In this document: positions 58,625-64,000 of the stretch, piece after piece
How positions within the stretch are numbered: position 1 is the first letter of the stretch
Layout: each line of letters begins with the position of its first letter
NCBI GenBank assembly: GCA_044221335.1
Contig: JBGAPI010000022.1
Span: forward strand, 14,923-78,922
Direction of reading: 5' to 3'
Length of the DNA: 64,000 nucleotides
Origin: JBGAPI01 sp044221335
GTDB taxonomy: Bacteria; Pseudomonadota; Gammaproteobacteria; Xanthomonadales; Ahniellaceae
Notes under the pieces: generated by a model
Told to the model about the DNA's origin: nothing
Seen by the model: the letters and a program-made list of their open reading frames with translations, nothing else
Database searches by the model: none
Position numbers and translations under genes: made by a program

Positions 58625-60268
58625 TCAGTTCCTGGCCGGCAAGTACTTCAGCGGATCGTCCGGCTTGCCCGCGCGACGGATCTCGAAATGCACGGCATCG
58701 ACGGTGCTGCCGCCGCGGCCGATTTCGGCGATCGCCTGACCCGCCTTGACCTTGTCGCCCTCCTTCACCAGGCGCCGGCTGTTGCGGGCGTAGGCGGAGA
58801 GGAATTCGTTGTTGTGCTTGATGATGATGAGTTCGCCGTAGCCGACCAGGCCGTTGCCACTGTAGACGACCTCGCCGTCCGCGGCGGCGTGGACGCCACT
58901 GCCTTCCTTGCCGGCGACCTCGATGCCCTGGTGAGTGCTGTCGCCGGGCAGGAAGCGGCTGAGCAGCGTGCCGCTCGACGGCCACTGCCAGGCGATGCCG
59001 TCGACCGTACGTTTCGGACCCACCAGCACGGCGCCCGGATCGACGTGGCTGACGCTGGCGACGGCCGGTCGCGGCTTGTCGGCAGTACCCGCTGACGACG
59101 CGGGGCCGTTCGCGGATTCGGGCTTCGGCGCCTGCGCGGCGAGGGCAGGCTCCGGCTTCGGTGACGGCGCCGCCGGCTCACGCGACGCGAGCGCGGCCGG
59201 CGGCGTGCCGCGACCCGGATCGCCTGCCGCGACCGCGGTGTAGTCCGATGATGCGACAGGATTGGGAGTGACGGCGCCGTCGGACGGCGTCATCGCGTCT
59301 CCCGCCGCCGCCCGCTCGCCCGGCCGCGTGCGCGTTCCGACCGCCTGGGCCAGCGCGCCGTTCTTCGCCGTCGCCGGCCGATTCGCGGGCGCCGTCTCGC
59401 TCGCGGTCGTGGCTGGAGCGTCGGCGCGCTGCTTTCCGGCGTCCGTGCTTGGCAACGGTGCTTCGATGTTTCGTGGACTCGGCGACGGCGCGTCGCCGAG
59501 CGACTCGACACGTCCGCCGGTATTGCCGACGTCGGCGACGCCCTGCGTGCGCGCGCTGCCGGCCGTCGGCTCGATCGCGCTCGACGGCGACGGCAGGACG
59601 ACCGTGCGGTCCCGATCCGCGGCCGCCGTCATCGCCTCGGCCGGCCGGCGCGCAGGCTCGTTCGCCGGTGCCGGCGCGTCCGCGCGCGCGTCGCTGTCGC
59701 GCGCCGGCACGGGGCCCGAGGCCGATCCGCGCGGCGCCTCGCCGGAGCGCGAGATCGGTTCGACCGCGCCGCGCGAGGGTGGTGTGTCCGTCACCGTTTC
59801 CACCTGCAGCTGCTGCGGCGGGCGGTCGTTGCGCAGCGGACGCGCCTCGGCGCCCCGCGGCTCCTCCTGCGGGCGCGGCGGCTCGACGACCGCGACCCGC
59901 GGCAGCGACTCGCTCGTTGCCGGCGCGGGGTACGGCGGATGCAGGCGCAGCTCCTGTCCCAGCCGGATGGTATACGGCGGCCCGATGCCGTTGAGGTCGG
60001 CAAGCGCGCGCCAGTCCATGCCGTGGCGGAAGGCGATCGAATACATCGTGTCGCCACGCTGGACGACGTAGTCCGCCGGCGGCGGCAGCGCGGCGACCTC
60101 GACCGGCGGCGCCTGGGGCTTCGATGCGCCGTTCTCGTCGCGGTTCGAACCGACCGCGTAGGAATAGTCGTTGTCGTCGGGGTCGGCCGGCAGCAGGCCG
60201 CAGGACGAGAGACTTCCGATCGCGACGAGCAGCGCGAGGGGTCGAAGCCGAAGGCTCAGTGATGCCAT
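58625..60268 (-). CDS. nlpD: NlpD-like LysM/LytM-domain lipoprotein, amidase activator
   Basis: A 547-residue outer-membrane lipoprotein (lipobox LSSC in IGSLSSCGLL). A LysM domain (about 66-110; YVVQRGDTMYSIAFRHGMDW) binds peptidoglycan, a low-complexity Ala/Pro/Ser-rich linker of about 300 residues follows, and the C-terminal M23 (LytM) domain (about 440-547) ends LKYLPARN like E. coli NlpD. Its metal site is degraded (HQGIEVAG, SAYARNS in place of SAYAHN, single His in VHFEIR), as in NlpD, which activates AmiC rather than cutting glycans itself. The linker is far longer than usual. It overlaps the end of the yqaA gene by 13 bases. rpoS, the usual next gene, is absent. Confidence 0.92.
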   Translation of the reverse strand: MASLSLRLRPLALLVAIGSLSSCGLLPADPDDNDYSYAVGSNRDENGASKPQAPPVEVAALPPPADYVVQRGDTMYSIAFRHGMDWRALADLNGIGPPYTIRLGQELRLHPPYPAPATSESLPRVAVVEPPRPQEEPRGAEARPLRNDRPPQQLQVETVTDTPPSRGAVEPISRSGEAPRGSASGPVPARDSDARADAPAPANEPARRPAEAMTAAADRDRTVVLPSPSSAIEPTAGSARTQGVADVGNTGGRVESLGDAPSPSPRNIEAPLPSTDAGKQRADAPATTASETAPANRPATAKNGALAQAVGTRTRPGERAAAGDAMTPSDGAVTPNPVASSDYTAVAAGDPGRGTPPAALASREPAAPSPKPEPALAAQAPKPESANGPASSAGTADKPRPAVASVSHVDPGAVLVGPKRTVDGIAWQWPSSGTLLSRFLPGDSTHQGIEVAGKEGSGVHAAADGEVVYSGNGLVGYGELIIIKHNNEFLSAYARNSRRLVKEGDKVKAGQAIAEIGRGGSTVDAVHFEIRRAGKPDDPLKYLPARN

Positions 60269-60837
60269 AGCTTGTACGCGACCACTCCACCGACGATCAG
60301 GGCGACGACAGCGTAGCCGATCGGTTCGATGTAGCGATGCATCCAGGCTTCGGCGCGTTCACCTCCCAGTCGGATCAGCAGCGCGACCAGGAACAGGCGC
60401 TTGCCGCGGCCGATCAGCACGCCGGCGGCGAACGGCGCGAGCGGCATCCCGACCGCGCCGGCGGCGATGGTGAAGATCTTGAACGGCACCGGCACGAAGC
60501 CGGCGATGACCAGGAACCAGAAGCCGTTCTCGACCGCCATCACGCGCGCCTTCTCGAAGGTCTCGGCGTAGCCCAGCGAGTTGAGCCAGGGCTCGATCGC
60601 CTGCAGCCCGAAGTGGCCGATCGCCCAGCCGATCAGGGCCCCCGGCAAGGCGCAGGCGAGGCTCAGCGCGGCGAACTGGAAGCCGCGCTTCGGCTGCGCC
60701 AGGCACATCGGAGCCAGCATCACTTCCGGTGCGACCGGCAGGATGAAGGCCTCGAGGAAGCTGTACACCGCCAGGATCGGCACCGCGCGCGGATGCCGCG
60801 ACCAGCGCAGGGTCGCTTCGTACAGAGACTTGAACAT
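60256..60837 (-). CDS. yqaA: YqaA family membrane protein (DedA-like)
   Basis: A 193-residue polytopic membrane protein. The VTT/DedA-type core shows FLEAFILPVAPEVMLAPM, ALPGALIGWAIGHFG and the conserved GFVPVPFKIFTIAAGAVGM. Members of this superfamily flip or scramble lipids, but YqaA itself has no settled role. ATG 60837. It sits between pcm and nlpD with short overlaps, the same order as in relatives. Confidence 0.9.
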   Translation of the reverse strand: MFKSLYEATLRWSRHPRAVPILAVYSFLEAFILPVAPEVMLAPMCLAQPKRGFQFAALSLACALPGALIGWAIGHFGLQAIEPWLNSLGYAETFEKARVMAVENGFWFLVIAGFVPVPFKIFTIAAGAVGMPLAPFAAGVLIGRGKRLFLVALLIRLGGERAEAWMHRYIEPIGYAVVALIVGGVVAYKLWHH

Positions 60838-61506
60838 CTAGCCTTGGACTCCCGGCAGGATCGGAACAAAGCTGACGGCGTCGAATTCCTTCCGCACCTC
60901 GCCCTCGGACGTGCGCTCGACCACCACCAGGCGCTGGGTACCGCCCTGCGGCCCGACCGGAGCGACGAGACGCGCACCCACGGCGAGCTGCGCGGTCCAC
61001 GCCGGGGCGATCGTCTCGGCGGCGGCGGTGACGATGATGCCGTCGAACGGTGCCTCCTCCGGCCAGCCGAGCCGGCCGTCGCCGTGGCGCGCCTTGATCG
61101 TGTTGAGGCCGAGGCGGACGAAGCGGCGGCGGGTCTTCACCAGCAGCGAGTCGATCCGCTCCAGGCTGTAGACCTTTTCGACCAGGGCCGCCAGCACTGC
61201 GGCCTGGTAACCCGAGCCGGTGCCGATCTCCAGCACGCGCTTCGGACTGCCGCCGGCGAGCAGCAGCTCGGTCATCCGCGCGACCACCAGCGGCTGCGAG
61301 ATGGTCTGGCCGAGGCCGATGGGCAGCGCGGTGTCCTCGTAGGCGCGACTCGAAATCGCGTCGTCGACGAACAGGTGGCGCGGCACGGTGCGAACGGCAT
61401 CGAGCACCCGCACGTCACGAATGCCCTCGATCTTCAGCCGCTCGACCAGGCGATCGCGCGCGCGCTGCGAGGTCATGCCGAGACCTTGTGAATCCAGTGC
61501 GACCAC
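60838..61506 (-). CDS. pcm: Protein-L-isoaspartate O-methyltransferase
   Basis: A 222-residue enzyme that methylates isoaspartyl residues for protein repair, using SAM. Motifs seen: SQRARDRLVERL, the SAM loop VLEIGTGSGYQAAVLA, the substrate-side DTALPIGLGQTISQP and VTAAAETIAPAW. The start is GTG 61506 (with AGG upstream) or ATG 61476; relatives in this group have the longer form with GMTSQR in the interior. It starts 9 bases after surE and ends 1 base before yqaA begins. Confidence 0.95.
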   Translation of the reverse strand: MVALDSQGLGMTSQRARDRLVERLKIEGIRDVRVLDAVRTVPRHLFVDDAISSRAYEDTALPIGLGQTISQPLVVARMTELLLAGGSPKRVLEIGTGSGYQAAVLAALVEKVYSLERIDSLLVKTRRRFVRLGLNTIKARHGDGRLGWPEEAPFDGIIVTAAAETIAPAWTAQLAVGARLVAPVGPQGGTQRLVVVERTSEGEVRKEFDAVSFVPILPGVQG

Positions 61507-61515
61507 GGGGGCGAC

Positions 61516-62283
61516 CTAGGCCTTGGCGCTCGCGAACGCCCCGACCCAGGAGGACAGCTGTTCCAGGGCCTGGTAGCGGGTCAGATCGACGTGCAACGGA
61601 GTGATCGAGATCATCCCGCGGCGCACCGCATCGAAATCGGTACCGGGACCCGCGTCCTGCTCGGGGCCGGCAGGTCCGATCCAGTAGACCGTGCGACCGC
61701 GCGGGTCCTGGGTCGGAATACAGGGCTCGGACCGATGGCGATGACCGAGCCGGGTGACCTCGAAGCCGCCGATCTCCGCCCACGGCCGGTCCGGCACGTT
61801 GACGTTGAGGATGGTGTCGGCCGGCAGCGGATCGGACAGCAGGCGCTGGATCAGCATCACCGCCGCGCGTCCGGCGGACTCGAAATGCTCGCCGCGATGA
61901 TCGCGCGCCGCGAGCGACATCGCGATCGCGGGCAGGCCGAAGAAGCGGCCTTCCATCGCCGCCGCCACGGTGCCCGAATAGATCACGTCGTCGCCCATGT
62001 TGGCGGAGTTGTTGATGCCGGAGACGACGATGTCGGGCGACACCTCGATCATGCCGCCCAAGGCCAGGTGCACGCAGTCGGTCGGGGTGCCGTTGACCCG
62101 GTAGACGCGGTCGCGCAGGCGCGTCATCCGGATCGGCTGGTCGAGGGTCAGCGAGTTGCTGGCGCCGGAGCGATCGCGATCGGGCGCGACCACGGTCACG
62201 GTGCCGAGTTGGGCCAGGTGTTCGGCCAGCACGCGGATGCCCGGGGCATCGACGCCATCGTCGTTCGAAACCAGGAGGTGCAT
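61516..62283 (-). CDS. surE: 5'/3'-nucleotidase SurE
   Basis: A 255-residue metal-dependent phosphatase that clears nucleoside monophosphates and exopolyphosphate in stationary phase. The metal and substrate motifs are LLVSNDDGVDAPGIR, APDRDRSGASNSLTL, GTPTDCVHLAL and VSGINNSANMGDDVIYSGT. ATG 62283 has AAGGA at normal spacing. It opens the surE-pcm-yqaA-nlpD operon, which usually continues to rpoS. Confidence 0.97.
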   Translation of the reverse strand: MHLLVSNDDGVDAPGIRVLAEHLAQLGTVTVVAPDRDRSGASNSLTLDQPIRMTRLRDRVYRVNGTPTDCVHLALGGMIEVSPDIVVSGINNSANMGDDVIYSGTVAAAMEGRFFGLPAIAMSLAARDHRGEHFESAGRAAVMLIQRLLSDPLPADTILNVNVPDRPWAEIGGFEVTRLGHRHRSEPCIPTQDPRGRTVYWIGPAGPEQDAGPGTDFDAVRRGMISITPLHVDLTRYQALEQLSSWVGAFASAKA

Positions 62284-62336
62284 CGGAATCCTTCGGCAAA
62301 GCGGGTGATTGTAGCCTCGCCAGCAGCGCATGCGAC

Positions 62337-62439
62337 GTAGAGCGGCGCTCGCGCCGCCGGCGGTGCGCCTCGACAAAGCGGCGCGGCGGGCGGACCAAGG
62401 TCCGCTCTACGTCGCCCTCCGGATCCTGGTCCGCTCTAC
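62337..62439. repeat. GTAGAGCGG / CCGCTCTAC palindromic repeat cluster
   Basis: GTAGAGCGG (62337-62345) pairs with CCGCTCTAC (62402-62410), and a second GGTCCGCTCTAC occurs at 62428-62439 over the photolyase stop codon. Inside are further GGCGC dyads. A related hairpin (AGCGGACC...GGTCCGCT) lies at 55744-55761. Confidence 0.7.
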
Positions 62440-63866
62440 CGGGTCTTGTAGGCCGCCAGCGCTGCCGACCGCGTCGCCGCGAGATCGACCAGCGGCCGCG
62501 CGTAGGGCGTGCCGGCGATCCCCAGCACCGCCTGCTCCGAGGGTCGCAGTTGCCAGGGCGCGTGGATGAACTTCGCCGGCACCCGGGCCAGTTCCGGCAG
62601 ATGGCGGCGGACGTAGGCGCCGTCCGGATCGAAGCGCTCGCCCTGCGCGACCGGGTTGAAGATGCGGAAGTAGGGCGCGGCGTCGGCGCCGGTGCCCGCG
62701 GTCCACTGCCAGCCCTGGGTGTTGTTGGCGAGGTCGGCGTCGACCAGGGTGTCCCAGAACCAGCGGGCGCCGTGGAGCCAGTGGTAGCGCAGGTTCTTGG
62801 TCAGCAGCGAGGCCACCACCATCCGCACCCGGTTGTGCATCCAGCCGGTGGTCCACAGTTCGCGCATGTCGGCGTCGACCAGCGGGATGCCGGTGCGGCC
62901 GCGCTGCCAGGCCGCCAGCAGGCGCGGGTCGGGATCGGCCCAGTCGAACTGGTCGAAGCCGCGGGTGAGATTGGCCTCGGTGCTGTCGGGAAAGTGATAG
63001 AGAAGGTGGATCGAGAACTCCCGCCACGCCAGCTCGCGCACGTAGGCGTCGCAGCGTTCGACATACCGCGGATCGCCCCGCTCACCGCCGGCGGCGTGCA
63101 GGCGGGCGACGATCTGCCGCGGGCTGATCTCGCCGAAATGCAGGTGCGGCGACAGCATCGAGGTGCCGGGCCGGTCCGGGCGATCGCGCTCGGCGGCATA
63201 GGCGAGCGCGGCGTCGAGAAAGTCCTCCAGTCGGGCGCGCGCGCCGCCCTCGCCCGGGCGCCAGGTCGCCGCCATGCCCTCGTCCCAGCGGATCCGGGGC
63301 AGCAGGCCGAGGTCGTCGACGGCCAGGCTCGCGATCGCCGCGGAATGCGGGCGCAGGCGCGCCGGCGCCGGCAGCGGCGCGATCTCGCCGACCCGGCCGC
63401 GCAGTTGCTTCCAGTAGGGAGTGAACACCTTGAACGGCGTGCCGGCCTGGGTCGCGATGTCGAAGGGTTCGACCAGGCAGGCCCCGTTGAAACTGCGTGC
63501 CTCGACGCCGTCGCGCGCCAGCGCCGCCTTGATCGCCGCATCGCGGGCGATCAGGGCCGGCTCGTAGCAGCGATTCCACAGCACGCGGCCGGCTCCGGTC
63601 TCGCCGATCAGCCGGGTCAACCCGGCGAGGCTGCCCTCGCGGCGCACGATCAGCCGTCCGCCGCTGCGGCGCAGCGAGCGATCGAGCTCGACCAGCGAAT
63701 GGTGCAGCCACCAGCGCGTCGCGGCACCCGGAGCCCAGCGCCCCTCCTCCTCCGGGGCGTGCAGGTACACGGCGACGACCGGCAAGCCGCTGTCCACGGC
63801 CGCGGCGAGCGCCGGGTTGTCGGCGAGGCGAAGATCGCGACGGAACCAGACGATGACGGCGGTCAC
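62436..63866 (-). CDS. phrB: Deoxyribodipyrimidine photolyase
   Basis: A 476-residue CPD photolyase that splits UV dimers using light, with FAD and an antenna cofactor. The N-terminal photolyase domain begins AVIVWFRRDLRLADNPAL. The FAD-binding region shows SMLSPHLHFGEISPRQI, the Trp-rich WREFSIHLLYHFP, DADMRELWTTGWMHNRVRM and GDTLVDADLANNTQGWQW-type DADLANNTQGWQWTAGTG with the flavin-contacting Asn and Asp. It ends with a DNA-contact segment. The start is GTG 63866; an upstream frame ends in a 4-base overlap (GTGA), so the gene is probably coupled to a gene at the right edge. The GTAGAGCGG repeat covers its stop. Confidence 0.94.
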   Translation of the reverse strand: MTAVIVWFRRDLRLADNPALAAAVDSGLPVVAVYLHAPEEEGRWAPGAATRWWLHHSLVELDRSLRRSGGRLIVRREGSLAGLTRLIGETGAGRVLWNRCYEPALIARDAAIKAALARDGVEARSFNGACLVEPFDIATQAGTPFKVFTPYWKQLRGRVGEIAPLPAPARLRPHSAAIASLAVDDLGLLPRIRWDEGMAATWRPGEGGARARLEDFLDAALAYAAERDRPDRPGTSMLSPHLHFGEISPRQIVARLHAAGGERGDPRYVERCDAYVRELAWREFSIHLLYHFPDSTEANLTRGFDQFDWADPDPRLLAAWQRGRTGIPLVDADMRELWTTGWMHNRVRMVVASLLTKNLRYHWLHGARWFWDTLVDADLANNTQGWQWTAGTGADAAPYFRIFNPVAQGERFDPDGAYVRRHLPELARVPAKFIHAPWQLRPSEQAVLGIAGTPYARPLVDLAATRSAALAAYKTR

Positions 63867-64000
63867 GAAGCGCCCCCGAGGCGGAGATCGCGATCGTGTG
63901 CGGCGCTGGAGGTCGTCATGGGCGCTCCGGGGTCCTGCTGATGCGATGGCGACCGTCCATGGCGGCGTTCCTCGTACTCGTTGCGGGCGCATGCCCGGGT
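63863..64000 (-). CDS. Possible C-terminal end of a gene upstream of phrB
   Basis: A frame open from the right edge ends at 63863-63865 with a TGA that overlaps the phrB GTG start by 4 bases (GTGA), as in other coupled pairs of this window. The 45 visible residues (including RNEYEERRHGRS and QQDPGAPMTT) show no domain. The gene is cut by the window edge, so it may be real or chance. Confidence 0.3.
   Translation of the reverse strand, partial: TRACARNEYEERRHGRSPSHQQDPGAPMTTSSAAHDRDLRLGGAS

Overview
The window is about 64 kb of very GC-rich DNA from a gammaproteobacterium, most likely a member of Lysobacterales/Xanthomonadales. The evidence is two conserved housekeeping blocks in the order expected for that group: leuS-lptE-holA-nadD-rsfS-rlmH, and surE-pcm-yqaA-nlpD near a tRNA-Pro(CGG). 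Further support comes from many GTG starts, intergenic palindromes of the GCGGC...GCCGC and GGCGGGCA-TGCCCGCC types, and families such as the RSGEG/WFTY repeat of secreted proteins. The genus cannot be fixed from sequence alone. I see no insertion sequence, integrase, CRISPR array or prophage.

Layout. 1-8 kb: end of an unknown gene and its terminator, a Gly/Tyr/His-rich secreted protein, rlmL with a small hydrolase, an AmpD-like amidase coupled to an M20 amidohydrolase, and a large secreted hydrolase. 8-13 kb: a GGDEF/EAL protein, an orphan periplasmic binding protein, a PhnA-type zinc-ribbon protein, an acetyltransferase, and a nucleotidyltransferase with a small partner. 13-25.6 kb: fused isobutyryl-CoA mutase (icmF), PhoD-like phosphatase, a DUF2625 protein, an ECF sigma factor with a cupin partner, leucine dehydrogenase, isovaleryl-CoA dehydrogenase. 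25.7-33 kb: an HD-GYP response regulator, two small secreted proteins (one apparently frameshifted), and a 1263-residue two-component-propeller histidine kinase. 33.4-37 kb: thiolase, an Ala/Pro-rich lipoprotein, and methylcrotonyl-CoA carboxylase beta, followed by a five-copy ~77-bp tandem repeat.

37.5-43.4 kb: a Fur-box-preceded iron-uptake operon (cupredoxin, FTR1 permease, putative outer-membrane protein), a large BNR/VPS10-like propeller protein, and a methylglutaconyl-CoA hydratase. 43.5-53 kb: a SUMF1-domain protein, ribonuclease D, and the rlmH-rsfS-nadD-holA-lptE-leuS block. 53.3-64 kb: two secreted or membrane metallohydrolases, tRNA-Pro with a near-consensus promoter, an alpha/beta hydrolase, a NAGPA-domain protein, a LecA-like protein, the nlpD-yqaA-pcm-surE operon and a photolyase.

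The main functional theme is branched-chain amino acid catabolism: ldh, ivd, mccB, a methylglutaconyl-CoA hydratase and a thiolase cover most steps of leucine breakdown, and icmF links isobutyryl-CoA and butyryl-CoA. These genes are split over 30 kb and separated by unrelated genes, and the biotin carboxylase subunit and HMG-CoA lyase are not here. A second theme is signalling (GGDEF/EAL, HD-GYP, propeller kinase, ECF sigma). The most interesting candidates for new biology are the compact Fur-controlled cupredoxin-FTR1-outer-membrane operon, the sigma/cupin pair without a visible zinc anti-sigma motif, the RsfS with a histone-like N-terminal tail, and the intergenic repeat families.
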